From assembly GCA_964429575.1 (NCBI GenBank), contig CAYSCX010000006.1, positions 1 through 64,000 of the forward strand: 64,000 bases of DNA. The letters are read 5' to 3'. The first letter of the stretch is position 1. Every line of letters begins with the position of its first letter. The notes beneath the pieces are model-generated. The model made no database searches, was not told the DNA's origin, and saw only the letters and a list, made by a program, of their open reading frames with translations. A program made the translations under genes and the position numbers. Shown piece by piece: positions 42,372-51,309 of this stretch. The DNA is from CAYSCX01 sp964429575 (lineage in GTDB: Bacteria > Desulfobacterota > Binatia > Binatales > Binataceae).

Positions 42372-43478
42372 ATGAAAGTCGGCGGCGCAATCATCTGTCA
42401 GAATTTTTTCAATTCGCAACGTCCCGATGACGAGATCTACCGGGAAGACCTTTCGCTCGCGGAGAAGTACGAGCCGATGGGTTTCGACTCGGTGTGGACG
42501 GTCGAACATCACTTCTCGCCGTACACGATGGTACCCGACGCGATCCAGATGCTGACCTACCTGTGCGGGCGCACCAAGAAGATCGGACTTGGCAGCATGG
42601 TCGTCGTGATGCCGTGGCATGACCCGGTACGGGTGGCGGAGCAGTTCTCGATGCTCAACCACTTCGCGCGGGGCCGCGAGATCTACCTTGGGGTCGGACG
42701 CGGCGCGGGGCGAATCGAGTTCGACGGATTCCGGATCCCGATGGGCGAGTCGCGCGAGCGATTCGTCGAGGCGGCGGAGATTCTGCAACGAGCGCTTTCC
42801 AACCAGCGCTTCTCATTCGACGGCAAGTACTTCCAGATTCCCGAGATGTCGATTCGGCCCCAGCCGGTCGACAAGAACCTGGTCAACCGGATGTACGGCG
42901 CGATCGTGAGCCCGGAGACCGGCGACATCATGGCGAAGGCGGGAATCGGCATGCTGATCATCCCGCAGAAAGACTGGGCCGACCACAAGAAGGACCTCGA
43001 CGCGTACCGCGCGTCGTGCGCGAAGTTCGGCAAGACGCCCAAGCAGCCCATCGTCGCGTGTTGGGTGTACTGCCACGAGGACGAGAACAAGGCGCGCGAG
43101 GGCGCATTCAAGTACATGACGGAGTACACCGAGACGGCGATCTCTCATTACGAGTTCGACGAGCCGGAGCACTTCAAGAAGGCGAAGGGCTACGAGTACT
43201 ACGCGAAGATGGCCGAAGTGAACAAGGCGACGCACGCGCAGGCGTTTCGCGACACGTTCGCGCTGACGCAGGTGTTCGGCACGCCCAAGCAGTGCGTCGA
43301 GACCGTCAAGCGCATCAAGCGCAGCGTGGACGCATCGGAGTTCGTCGGCGTGTTCAAGTACGGCGCGATGCCGATGGCCGAGGCCGAGCGCAACCTGCAT
43401 CTGTTCGCCAAGGAAGTGCTGCCCGAGCTGAAGCTCATCAGCGACCAGGAGCCCGCATCGGCGGCAGCGGGCAGGTAG
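42372..43478 (+). CDS. LLM-class flavin-dependent oxidoreductase
   Basis: 368 residues of the luciferase fold: DSVWTVEHHFSPYTMVPD, IGLGSMVVVMPWHDPVRVAEQ, EIYLGVGRGAGRIEFDGFRI. It resembles the gene at 17085 in motif order but not closely. Its substrate and cofactor (FMN or F420) are unknown. GGAGGC lies close before ATG 42372. Confidence 0.87.
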   Translation: MKVGGAIICQNFFNSQRPDDEIYREDLSLAEKYEPMGFDSVWTVEHHFSPYTMVPDAIQMLTYLCGRTKKIGLGSMVVVMPWHDPVRVAEQFSMLNHFARGREIYLGVGRGAGRIEFDGFRIPMGESRERFVEAAEILQRALSNQRFSFDGKYFQIPEMSIRPQPVDKNLVNRMYGAIVSPETGDIMAKAGIGMLIIPQKDWADHKKDLDAYRASCAKFGKTPKQPIVACWVYCHEDENKAREGAFKYMTEYTETAISHYEFDEPEHFKKAKGYEYYAKMAEVNKATHAQAFRDTFALTQVFGTPKQCVETVKRIKRSVDASEFVGVFKYGAMPMAEAERNLHLFAKEVLPELKLISDQEPASAAAGR

Positions 43479-43505
43479 CAGCAACCGCCGTTCGTCAGAG
43501 CGCAT

Positions 43506-43541
43506 CGCGCGGGCGCGCGTTGACGTTCGCGCGACCGCGCG
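43506..43541 (+). terminator. GC-rich hairpin after the LLM gene
   Basis: CGCGCGG pairs with CCGCGCG and, past one G-A mismatch, CGCGCG with CGCGCG, closing an 8-base loop. It starts 27 bases after the stop, and CTCTTATT follows. It likely separates this gene from the ACT-domain gene. Confidence 0.55.
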
Positions 43542-43649
43542 CTCTTATTGGCACCGACCGGGTATCGGTGCGACGCGGCGCCTCGAGCAGGTCTCCCCGC
43601 CGCGCGCTGATATCCGCGCTCGCAAACTCGACGCAAGGAGGTGCTCGCC

Positions 43650-44087
43650 ATGGCGGTCACCACGAAGAAGGCTGTTTTGTGGCGCAAGGAAGTTGGTAAC
43701 CGACCGGCCGCGCTCGCCGATGCGCTCGAGCCGCTGGCCGCTGCCGGTGCGGATTTGAAGTTCGCGCTCGGCTACGCGATGCCCGGCGGCGATGGCCGCG
43801 CGGTCGTCGAGGTGTACCCGGTCGCCGGCAAGAAGGCGGTCGGCGCTGCCCAGGGCGCCGGGTTCAGCGCGTCGTCCAACGCGACGCTCGTCGTCGAGGG
43901 TGACAACAAGCCGGGCCTCGGCCATGCGATTGCGAAGGCGATTGGCGACGCCGGCATCAACCTGACCTTCGTGACCGCGCAGGTTGTGGGGCGACGCTAC
44001 GCGGCGGTGTTCGGATTCGAGACCGAGGCCGATGCCGCGCGCGCGTCGGCGCTGATTCGCAAGGCGGCGCCGGCGAAGAAGCGCTGA
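43650..44087 (+). CDS. ACT-domain protein
   Basis: 145 residues with two ACT-like halves; the second is clear (TLVVEGDNKPGLGHAIAKAIGDAGINLTFVTAQVVGRRYAAVFGFE). Stand-alone ACT proteins bind amino acids or other small ligands and regulate partners. ATG 43650 has AAGGAGG nine bases ahead. The C-terminus is Lys/Ala-rich. Confidence 0.75.
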   Translation: MAVTTKKAVLWRKEVGNRPAALADALEPLAAAGADLKFALGYAMPGGDGRAVVEVYPVAGKKAVGAAQGAGFSASSNATLVVEGDNKPGLGHAIAKAIGDAGINLTFVTAQVVGRRYAAVFGFETEADAARASALIRKAAPAKKR

Positions 44088-44200
44088 CGCAGCGCAGGGC
44101 GCTGTGTGGCGGCGAATTCGGTGGGCACACGCTCAAACGGCGGCGGCGATGCCGCGTCGCAGCAATCGACCGGCGGACTCATCTGCGGCCGCAGGCCAGC

Positions 44201-45286
44201 CTAGCTGCGCCATGGCTCGACGAGGATCTTGGCGTGGTGCTCGGGAGAGGCGAGATCCTCGAATGCCTTTGCGACACCCTCGACGCCGACCTTGCCGGTG
44301 ACGAGCGGGTCGGAGTTGATTTTTCCCTCCGCAATGTTGTGCAGGGTCGCGGTGAATTCATCGCCGCTGTAGCCGAGCACGAACTGGAGGTTGAGTTCCT
44401 TGTTGATGCCGTACATCGGCTCAATGTGATCGCGCTCCATGCAAACGCCGACCACCATGACGCGCGCGTTCGGCGGCGCCGATGACATGACACCCTCGAT
44501 CATGCCGGGCACGCCAACGCATTCGAAGATCACCGCCGGGCGCAGCGCCGGACCGGACATCCATGGTGCGCGCGGCGGCGCATCGGCGGGATTCTTGAAG
44601 GCCGCCATTTGTGCCCAGCTTTCGTAGGGCGACTTCTGTTTCGGATCGACAACGACGTCGGCGCCGACCTGCTCAGCGAGCTGGCGGCGTCGCGAAGAGA
44701 AGTCGGCGGCGACAATTGGATGAACGCCCTTGAGCTTCAATGATGCGATCACCGAGAGTCCGACCGGGCCGCATCCGATGACCAGCGGAGCGTCGTTCTT
44801 TTGGAGCCGCGCCTTTTCGACCGCGTGGAGACCGACCGCCATCGGTTCGGTCAACGCGGCGCGCTCGGTGGTGAGGCCGTTGGGCACTTCGAGCAATAGA
44901 GCCTCGGAGAGCCGCATGAACTCGCCGTAGCCGCCGGGGTTTTCATTGGAGTAGCCGACGGTCTCGACGCCGGTCGGACGGACGAGAACGGGCATCGAGC
45001 AGATTCGCGTGCCGGCTTTGAGGCGCTTTTGAGTGTTGGGACCGAAGTCCACGATTTCTGCGCAGAACTCGTGGCCCATCACGACGTCGCGATTGAGATC
45101 CATGATGAACGCGCCGCCCGCGCGCCGTGCTCCTTCGACGAGACGCTCGGCGTACTTGAGCGCATGAAGGTCGGAGCCGCAGATTCCGCACGCGAGTGTT
45201 TTGACCAGCACTTCGCCGGGACCGGGCGCGGGCACCGCAATGTCGGCGACCACGAGTTTCTTGTTGCGCATCACGGTGGCACGCAT
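44201..45286 (-). CDS. Zinc-binding alcohol dehydrogenase (MDR family)
   Basis: 361 residues: catalytic zinc region CGICGSDLH and GHEFC, nucleotide fold VIGCGPVGLSVIASLKLKG, and an Asp-containing AADFSSRRRQ that suggests NAD. The usual four-Cys structural zinc loop is missing; the stretch RICSMPVLVRPTGVETVGY replaces it. A GGAGG site precedes the start. It is convergent with the ACT gene and belongs to the threonine/sorbitol dehydrogenase-like group. Confidence 0.87.
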   Translation of the reverse strand: MRATVMRNKKLVVADIAVPAPGPGEVLVKTLACGICGSDLHALKYAERLVEGARRAGGAFIMDLNRDVVMGHEFCAEIVDFGPNTQKRLKAGTRICSMPVLVRPTGVETVGYSNENPGGYGEFMRLSEALLLEVPNGLTTERAALTEPMAVGLHAVEKARLQKNDAPLVIGCGPVGLSVIASLKLKGVHPIVAADFSSRRRQLAEQVGADVVVDPKQKSPYESWAQMAAFKNPADAPPRAPWMSGPALRPAVIFECVGVPGMIEGVMSSAPPNARVMVVGVCMERDHIEPMYGINKELNLQFVLGYSGDEFTATLHNIAEGKINSDPLVTGKVGVEGVAKAFEDLASPEHHAKILVEPWRS

Positions 45287-45394
45287 GGAAGTTTCCTCCG
45301 ACTGCTGGTCAATGGTGAGTGGCGCTCTAGTCTAGCAAGGTCGCACGGCCATCCGTCCACCCGGCGCGCATCGGCGTCAGGGCTGTTCGCTCAG

Positions 45395-45655
45395 CAGGCT
45401 GTTGAAAAAGTCATTTTCAACAGCCTGCTCCCTCTCTCTCGCGCGTCTCCCCCAGAGGGGAGCTTTGCATAACCGACGACCTAACCCCTGGCCCCTTCCC
45501 TAAAGGGAAGGGGAACCGGGAAAGGGAAGGGGGAGAAGATTAGGAAGGCAGCCCGATCCTTCGCCCATGGCTCAGGACAAGCTTTTCACGCAGGGTGTTG
45601 AGGGCCAAGTTGATGCCGGCTTGGAACTCGAGGCTTTTCTCAACACCCTGCCAGG
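45395..45655 (+). repeat. Dispersed two-hairpin repeat, copy D, with an inserted GGGAAGGGG unit
   Basis: The first hairpin is perfect (45395-45427, arms CAGGCTGTTGAAAA). The second has 12-bp arms at 45591-45602 and 45639-45650. Between them is an extra piece holding TTGCATAACCGACGACC and a 9-bp hairpin with arms CCCCTTCCC/GGGAAGGGG, which is shared with the repeat at 51232. It occupies most of the gap between the minus-strand gene ending at 45685 and the dehydrogenase start. Confidence 0.8.
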
Positions 45656-45684
45656 CGACGGAGAGCGCCGCACGCGCGGTGCGG

Positions 45685-46086
45685 TTAGGTCAGCTCCGCT
45701 TTGCGCCGGAACAGAATGTACGCAGCGCCGGAAGACACGCCGACGGCGATCGCGATGTAGACGATTCCAAACAACAAGCCCCCTGAAGCGCCGGCGCCAT
45801 ATTTGACATTGAAAAATATCAGGTTGAGGACGACGTAGATCGCGTAGCGCGAGCCCATCCAAAGAGCGTAGCGCCTCATATTCCAGATTGCCGCGGCATA
45901 CTCGGCGAGGAAAATGCCGAACAGCGGCCCCATGATTTGGTTGGCGGTACCGGTCAAGCGCGTACCGAAAAACACAAATCCGGTTTGGGCGTCCAACTGA
46001 AGCGGCTTCAGGAAGTTTGAGATCGCCAAGACGGCGAACAGAATTGCAAAAGTCGTCAGCGCGGCCCCGCGATTCGCTTGCTCCAT
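45685..46086 (-). CDS. Hypothetical four-helix membrane protein
   Basis: 133 residues with four hydrophobic helices: TTFAILFAVLAISNFLKPL, MGPLFGIFLAEYAAAIW, AIYVVLNLIFFNV and FGIVYIAIAVGVSSGAAYILF. ATG 46086 follows GAGGAGG. No known family is recognised. Charged residues sit mainly at the ends (Arg-Arg-Lys at the C-terminus). Confidence 0.65.
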   Translation of the reverse strand: MEQANRGAALTTFAILFAVLAISNFLKPLQLDAQTGFVFFGTRLTGTANQIMGPLFGIFLAEYAAAIWNMRRYALWMGSRYAIYVVLNLIFFNVKYGAGASGGLLFGIVYIAIAVGVSSGAAYILFRRKAELT

Positions 46087-46360
46087 CGCTGGTTCCTCCT
46101 CGTGGCAATCGCGAACCGCCATTTCCTTGCCGCCGGCCGCGTGCCGCTATATGGATCGGCGCGACAAAAACCGGGCTCGCTGGAATCCCTCGATAGCAGC
46201 GTTCGGTCTTGACTGGCAAATACCGGAAAATTCACGTGCCGCCGGCTTTCCTTTGCCGCACGCCAACAGAACGACGCCGCAACCAGAGAGCGGGAGATTG
46301 CTATTCATCGATCATGCAAGTGTCTGCGCGCTGGCATGCTTCATGCGCGAGGAGTTCCTC

Positions 46361-46633
46361 ATGGACGCCAGCGCACGCAACCACGAATTGAATGCATTCA
46401 CCGATGACGGCACGCGTGAGTCGCAACGCGATGCAATCGCTTTGCGAGGCCTGCCACATCCATTACTCACGGCGATAGCGGGTGCGGTGACGGGAATCGG
46501 CGGCGCAGTCGCATCGCGCGAGTTTTTCTATCTCGCCGGTACAGTTGCGATCGTAATCGCATCGATGCTGATCGTGCACAGACGGCGTGCGCTTCATTGG
46601 CCGGCGGTTAGGCGCACACTGATCCGCGACTGA
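46361..46633 (+). CDS. Small hypothetical membrane protein
   Basis: 90 residues from ATG 46361, with GAGGAG nine bases ahead. A polar N-terminal half (MDASARNHELNAFTDDGTRE) is followed by two hydrophobic stretches (LLTAIAGAVTGIGGAVA and FYLAGTVAIVIASMLIV) and a basic tail. An upstream in-frame extension is open but lacks a site. Function unknown. Confidence 0.5.
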   Translation: MDASARNHELNAFTDDGTRESQRDAIALRGLPHPLLTAIAGAVTGIGGAVASREFFYLAGTVAIVIASMLIVHRRRALHWPAVRRTLIRD

Positions 46634-46694
46634 ACGTACGCATGCCGGCTTCGCACTGCCGGCGCGAACCATCCGGCATAGCGGCCGGCTTGCG

Positions 46695-47435
46695 ATGCGG
46701 ATCGAGCACGACTACCGACGACGAATTTACGGGAGTTACGTGAGTTCGTACGGCCGGGACGTTGCGCCGGACACGCTCGCCGGCCTGGCTCCTCGCGCGC
46801 CATACCTGCGCAGGCTGATACGCGATCATTTTCCGAGCGACCGCGGAGCATCCGTGCTCGATCTCGGGTGCGGGTGCGGCGCGCTGATTCACGCCGCCCG
46901 AGAACTCGGCTATCAAAACGTCTGCGGGGTGGAAGGATCGCGGGAACAGGTCGAGGCAGCGAAGCGGCTTGGCATCGCAGGTGTCGAGCATGGCGATCTG
47001 TTGGCGCGATTGCGCCAGTGCCCTGACTCATCCGAGGACTTGGTAATAGCATTCGACGTAATTGAGCATTTCGATCGTGATGAACTCTTCGGATTTGCCG
47101 ACCAGGTGCACCGCGTACTGCGCGCGGGAGGCCATTTCATCATTCACACGCCCAACGCGGAATCGCCGTTTTTCGGACGGATCCGATACGGAGACCTGAC
47201 TCACGAACTCGCGTTTACGCGGAACTCGTTGCATCAACTGCTGCGCTCGGCAGGCTTCGCGCGCGTGGATTGCTTCGAAGATCGGCTGGTCGTCCATGGA
47301 GTGCTTAGCGCGGGTCACGCAGCGCTGTGGCCGCTCGTTCGGGGGGCGATCAGACTCATCCTCGCGATCGAAACGGGATCGTTCGAGCGAGGCGCGATCT
47401 TCTCGCAGAATGTTATAGTCGTCGCGTTCAAGTAG
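46695..47435 (+). CDS. Class I SAM-dependent methyltransferase
   Basis: 246 residues: motif I VLDLGCGCGALIHAA (about 54-68), acidic VCGVEGSREQ, and DLVIAFDVIEHF with RVLRAGGHFIIHTPN for the later strands. It resembles the Methyltransf_23/UbiE-like group acting on lipids or sugars. No operon partner is obvious. Confidence 0.87.
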   Translation: MRIEHDYRRRIYGSYVSSYGRDVAPDTLAGLAPRAPYLRRLIRDHFPSDRGASVLDLGCGCGALIHAARELGYQNVCGVEGSREQVEAAKRLGIAGVEHGDLLARLRQCPDSSEDLVIAFDVIEHFDRDELFGFADQVHRVLRAGGHFIIHTPNAESPFFGRIRYGDLTHELAFTRNSLHQLLRSAGFARVDCFEDRLVVHGVLSAGHAALWPLVRGAIRLILAIETGSFERGAIFSQNVIVVAFK

Positions 47436-47543
47436 CCGGCGAGCGCGCCCGGCTGCATCAGATCGATTGCTCAGTTAGCAGGCCGCCTTCGGATGATCCG
47501 CGCTCTCGCGCGACGCACTGCGGTTTGTGCTAGTTGATTCTGC

Positions 47544-48446
47544 ATGCAGGACGCGGCGACCGACTCCTCGCTTTTGCCCCCCAACATCGAGCGTTATGCC
47601 GCCGAGTTCCTCCGCGACGGATTCGTCGTGGTTCCCGACCTACTGAGTGCTGAGGAGCTGGAGCGCTACGGACGGTCGACCGATGAGGCGGTGGCGCGGC
47701 GCAAGCGTCACGACACGCGCGCCGTGCAACAGAAGTCGCTATACGAGCAGTCGTTCATCCAGTGCATGAACTTGTGGGAGGATTCGCCGGGCGTGCTGCC
47801 GCTGACGTTCCACCGGCGCGTCGGCGCCACCGCCGCTGCGTTGCTCGGCGTCGAAGCATTGCGGCTCTGGCACGACCAGGCGCTGTACAAGGAAGCGGGC
47901 GGACGCATCACTGATCCGCACCAGGACCAACCGTACTGGCCGATGCGCGAGACCGACACGATCACCGCGTGGATTCCGTTCGACGGGTCGACCGTCGAGT
48001 CCGGTTGCATGGGCTACATCGCGGGCTCGCACGCGGTGGGTCTGCGAAAGTTCGTCAACATCTTTCAGCCTGAGAAGGCGCAGGACATTCTGAGCGAACC
48101 GGCGATCAAGGACGTGGCGCCAACCTGGATGGAGGTGCCACGCGGCGCAGTCGCGTTTCACCACGGACTCACCGTTCATCTAGCGAAGCCGAATCGGACC
48201 GGCGGCGTGCGCCGGGTCCATACGATGATCTATTTCCGCGACGGAACGACGCGCAGCCGCGACTTTCCGCATCCGTCGGTCGATCGCGCGGGCATCAAGG
48301 TGGGCGATGTCATCGCGAGCGATCTGACTCCGATCGTCTGGCCGCGCGCCGAGGGCGACCTGCCGGCGCCTCCCGACCTTCCGTTTCCCGAGCTGTTCAA
48401 GGCGTATCTTTCCACGGGCACATTTCCGATGAAGGACAAGGCCTGA
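47544..48446 (+). CDS. Phytanoyl-CoA dioxygenase (PhyH) family
   Basis: 300 residues. The iron ligands are seen as HQD in DPHQDQPYWPM and the distal His in FHHGLTVHLAKPNRTGG, with the 2-oxoglutarate Arg after it (RRVHTMIYF). Members hydroxylate acyl-CoA or natural products. The amidase gene follows on the same strand, 90 bases downstream. Confidence 0.88.
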   Translation: MQDAATDSSLLPPNIERYAAEFLRDGFVVVPDLLSAEELERYGRSTDEAVARRKRHDTRAVQQKSLYEQSFIQCMNLWEDSPGVLPLTFHRRVGATAAALLGVEALRLWHDQALYKEAGGRITDPHQDQPYWPMRETDTITAWIPFDGSTVESGCMGYIAGSHAVGLRKFVNIFQPEKAQDILSEPAIKDVAPTWMEVPRGAVAFHHGLTVHLAKPNRTGGVRRVHTMIYFRDGTTRSRDFPHPSVDRAGIKVGDVIASDLTPIVWPRAEGDLPAPPDLPFPELFKAYLSTGTFPMKDKA

Positions 48447-48536
48447 ATCGGCGGGTACGCTGCGCGCGCCGTGACATCGACGCCCGCACCGTCGTACAGT
48501 TGGCGCGCTGCATCCGCGGATCGGAGGCCGCACGCA

Positions 48537-49988
48537 ATGTCCGACGAAACCGGGTGGCTCGATGCGACCGCACAAGCCGAACTTGTTCGCCGGCGCGAAC
48601 TCACTGCGCTCGAACTGATTGACGGAGCGATCGCGCGAATCGAACGGCTTAATCCGCGGCTCAACGCGGTCATCAGCCCAACATTCGAGAAGGCGCGCGA
48701 TGCGGCGCGCGCAGGCACGCTGGGCGACGGTCCGTTCCGGGGCGTGCCGTTTCTCGTCAAGGACATCATGTGCGAAACGGCGGGCGATCCGTATTTTCAG
48801 GGCACGAAGTTCCTGCGCGATCTGCGCTGGGTCTCGGACTCCGATTCGTACCTTGCCGCAAAGTTCCGCGCCGCGGGTTTCGCGTTCCTGGGAAAGACCA
48901 ACCTGCCGGAGCTTGCGAACTCGGTTACGACTGAACCGCTCGCTTTCGGCCCGACGCGCAATCCATGGAACCTCGAGCACTCGGTGGGCGGATCGAGCGG
49001 AGGTTCCTCGGCGGCGGTCGCATCGGGGATGGTGGCGGCCGCGCACGCCAATGACGGCGGCGGCTCGACGCGGATTCCGGCGAGCATGTGCGGACTGGTC
49101 GGGCTGAAACCGTCGAGGGGCCGCGTATCGAAGGGCCCGAAGTCGGGCGAGGGCGTCGGCGGGTTCCCGGCGGAAGGCGTCGTCACGCGAACCGTGCGCG
49201 ACACCGCGGCGATCCTCGATGTGATCGCAGGCGCGATGCCCGGCGACCCGTGCGTCGCGCCGCCGCCGTCGCGGCCCTACCGCGACGAACTCGGCGCGCC
49301 GCCTCGACAGCTACGTATCGGTTTGTTGAACGATATCCCGGGCGGACGCATCACGATGCATCGCGATTGCCGCGACGCGGTCAATCATGCGGCGAAGCTG
49401 CTCGAGGCGCTCGGCCACATCGTCGAGGAATCGCATCCGGCTGCGCTGTTCGAGCCCGACACGGAAATGCACGTCCTGAAACTTCGATGCGCGGAGATTC
49501 ACGCGCGTCTGGGTTCGCTCGCCGCTGCGGCAGGCAAACCAGCGACCGTCGATGGCTTCGAACCGGCGACCTGGGCGTTCGCGGAACGGGGGAAATCACT
49601 CGCCGCGCCCGACGTTTTCAAGGCGATCGGATTCATCGAGGCTCGCTCGCGGCGGGTCGCGTCGTGGTGGTCCGAGGGCCACGATCTATTGCTGACGCCG
49701 ACGATGGCCGCGCCGCCGCCGAGACTGGGAGTGCTGGTGGGGACGCAAGAGAAGCCGCTCGCGTGGATGGAAGACGCGCTGCCGTTCATCATCTTAACGG
49801 TGCCGTTCAATCAATCGGGGCAGCCGGCGATTTCGCTGCCGCTAAGCTGGAATCGGGATGGGCTGCCGATCGGGATCCAACTGGTCGCGGCGTACGGGCG
49901 CGAGGACTTGTTGATTCAGGTGTCGGCGCAACTGGAGGAGGCGGCGCCGTGGTCGAATCGGCGACCGACCATTTCCGCCGGCGCGTAG
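48537..49988 (+). CDS. Amidase (amidase signature family)
   Basis: 483 residues with the Ser-cis-Ser-Lys triad: Lys in VPFLVKDIM, and the Gly/Ser-rich core SVGGSSGGSSAAVASGMVAAA, then DGGGSTRIPASMCGLVGLKPS. ATG 48537 follows TCGGAGG. It is cytoplasmic and cleaves amide bonds of unknown substrates. Repeat copy E starts one base after the stop. Confidence 0.9.
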   Translation: MSDETGWLDATAQAELVRRRELTALELIDGAIARIERLNPRLNAVISPTFEKARDAARAGTLGDGPFRGVPFLVKDIMCETAGDPYFQGTKFLRDLRWVSDSDSYLAAKFRAAGFAFLGKTNLPELANSVTTEPLAFGPTRNPWNLEHSVGGSSGGSSAAVASGMVAAAHANDGGGSTRIPASMCGLVGLKPSRGRVSKGPKSGEGVGGFPAEGVVTRTVRDTAAILDVIAGAMPGDPCVAPPPSRPYRDELGAPPRQLRIGLLNDIPGGRITMHRDCRDAVNHAAKLLEALGHIVEESHPAALFEPDTEMHVLKLRCAEIHARLGSLAAAAGKPATVDGFEPATWAFAERGKSLAAPDVFKAIGFIEARSRRVASWWSEGHDLLLTPTMAAPPPRLGVLVGTQEKPLAWMEDALPFIILTVPFNQSGQPAISLPLSWNRDGLPIGIQLVAAYGREDLLIQVSAQLEEAAPWSNRRPTISAGA

Positions 49989-50155
49989 CAGGCTGTTGAA
50001 AAGGGCATTTTCAACAGCCTGCTCCCTCTCTCGCGTCTCCCTGTCTCGTGTCTCCGGGGGAGAAGATTAGGAAGGCAGCCGACTTTCATGCAGGGTGTCG
50101 AGGGCAAAGCCGCTGCCAACTTGGAACTCGAGGCTTTTCTCAACACCCTGCTAGG
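49989..50155 (+). repeat. Dispersed two-hairpin repeat, copy E
   Basis: The first hairpin (49989-50021) pairs CAGGCTGTTGAAAA with its complement. The second lies towards the right end; the arm CTCAACACCCTG ends at 50150, and the matching left arm reads CAGGGTGTCGAG near 50090. It begins immediately after the amidase stop. The AGGAGG that serves the next gene begins at its end (50153). Confidence 0.8.
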
Positions 50156-50164
50156 AGGCTCGCG

Positions 50165-50563
50165 ATGACTTCAGCCAGCGTATCGCTCGGAGCAGAGCGC
50201 GGGCGCGCCACGACGACCGTATTGTGGGTCCTGCAGATCCTGGCGGCGGCGATGTTCCTGTTCACCGGCAGCGTGAAGTTGATCTCGGCGGAGGAGCCGG
50301 TGCGCGTCTTCGGCCTCATCGGCCTCGGCCAGTGGTTTCGCTACTTCACCGGGGTGCTCGAATTTGGCGGCGCGATCATGCTGCTGATTCCAAAATTCGC
50401 CGGTGCGGGCGCGTTGCTGCTGATGGTCGTAATGACCGGCGCGACCGCGACGCATCTATTCGTCATCGGCGGAAACCCTGCTGGCGCGATGTTGATGTTC
50501 GCGGTCACGGGCTACGTCGCGTGGAACCGGCGCCGCGAGGTGGCAGCACTGCTCGCGCGCTAA
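50165..50563 (+). CDS. DoxX-family membrane protein
   Basis: 132 residues with four helices: VLWVLQILAAAMFLFTGSVKL, GVLEFGGAIMLLIP, AGALLLMVVMTGATATHLF and GAMLMFAVTGYVAW. DoxX-like proteins are small inner-membrane redox or stress components. AGGAGG lies seven bases before the ATG, at the junction with repeat copy E. Confidence 0.82.
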   Translation: MTSASVSLGAERGRATTTVLWVLQILAAAMFLFTGSVKLISAEEPVRVFGLIGLGQWFRYFTGVLEFGGAIMLLIPKFAGAGALLLMVVMTGATATHLFVIGGNPAGAMLMFAVTGYVAWNRRREVAALLAR

Positions 50564-50602
50564 CTCCGCGCCGCAGCGAGGCTTTGGAGTTGAAGTGTAG
50601 AG

Positions 50603-50698
50603 TGGCGGAGGGGGGAGGGAGTCGAACCCTCCGGCAAGCGCAATACCCGCCAAGCCGGTTTTGAAGACCGGTGGGGCCACCGGGCCCCTTCCTCCTCC
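50603..50698 (-). tRNA. selC: tRNA-Sec (anticodon TCA)
   Basis: The minus strand folds as a selenocysteine tRNA. The 8-base acceptor arm is GGAGGAGG against its complement (one A-C mismatch) with G and CCA at the 3' end (50603). The D stem has six pairs, GGGGCC/GGCCCC, with the loop CGGT. The anticodon stem is CCGGT/ACCGG around CTTCAAA, giving TCA at 50662-50664. A long variable arm (about GGCGGG/CTTGCC) and a GAGGG/CCCTC T arm with TTCGACT complete it. The long acceptor and D stems are specific to tRNA-Sec. Confidence 0.92.
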
Positions 50699-50877
50699 GG
50701 AACGGGCGCGACGCGCTTGCGAAGGTTCGCCCGCGCGCGACGCCGCATCATAGCAGACGGGCAGACGGATCGATCCGTGGCGCCCGCCCTGGCGTCAGAG
50801 CGCGCTCATGCGTCGTTGACCGAGCCTCCTGGCAGGCGGAAGATAATGCCGTTGTGGAGGGGAGGCGGCGGAGCGGA

Positions 50878-51207
50878 GTGGGACTTTCCCCGCGAATTTC
50901 GGACCAACCATCGAGTGAGCAAGCGAGCGTCGGACGGCGCGCGGCAGCCCCTCGCTATTGGACCTATAAGGCACGGCTCACCCCGTCCGCTTCCGGCTCA
51001 CGAATCGGCTTATCGTTTCGACCGCACTGCTCCGGGTGCAACGCGCCATTAGACGCACTGTGGGCTCGCACATGCAGGTATTGCGGTGGCGAATTTGGAA
51101 GAAACGTCTGGACTAGAAGCTGGTACGTGCGCTTGGTCCGCCGGGTCGGGTGGTGGACGGTATACGCCGCAATCGCAGGCTTCCTGATCTGGAGGTTTGC
51201 TCGATAG
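50878..51207 (+). CDS. Putative zinc-ribbon protein with C-terminal membrane helix
   Basis: 109 residues from GTG 50878, preceded by GGAGGCGGCGGAG. Two CxxC pairs (CSGCN and CRYCGGEFG) and a single helix (WWTVYAAIAGFLIWRF) near the C-terminus are clear. The start is uncertain because the N-terminal part is low-complexity. Unknown function. Confidence 0.4.
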   Translation: MGLSPRISDQPSSEQASVGRRAAAPRYWTYKARLTPSASGSRIGLSFRPHCSGCNAPLDALWARTCRYCGGEFGRNVWTRSWYVRLVRRVGWWTVYAAIAGFLIWRFAR

Positions 51208-51231
51208 CGCAAAGCGCATCCAGCATGGCTA

Positions 51232-51300
51232 GTGGCTATTGAAGAAGTCATTTTCAACAGCCTGGTCCCTCTCTCGCGTCTCCGGGGGAGCCTTGCATAA
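51232..51300 (+). repeat. Dispersed repeat, partial copy F
   Basis: The first hairpin is decayed (left arm TGGCTATTGAAGAAG, right arm CTTTTCAACAGCCTG-like, ending 51264), followed by the CTCTCTCGCGTCTCCGGGGG block. The second hairpin is absent, and the sequence passes into TTGCATAAGCGACGACC and the tandem repeat. Confidence 0.65.
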
Positions 51301-51309
51301 GCGACGACC

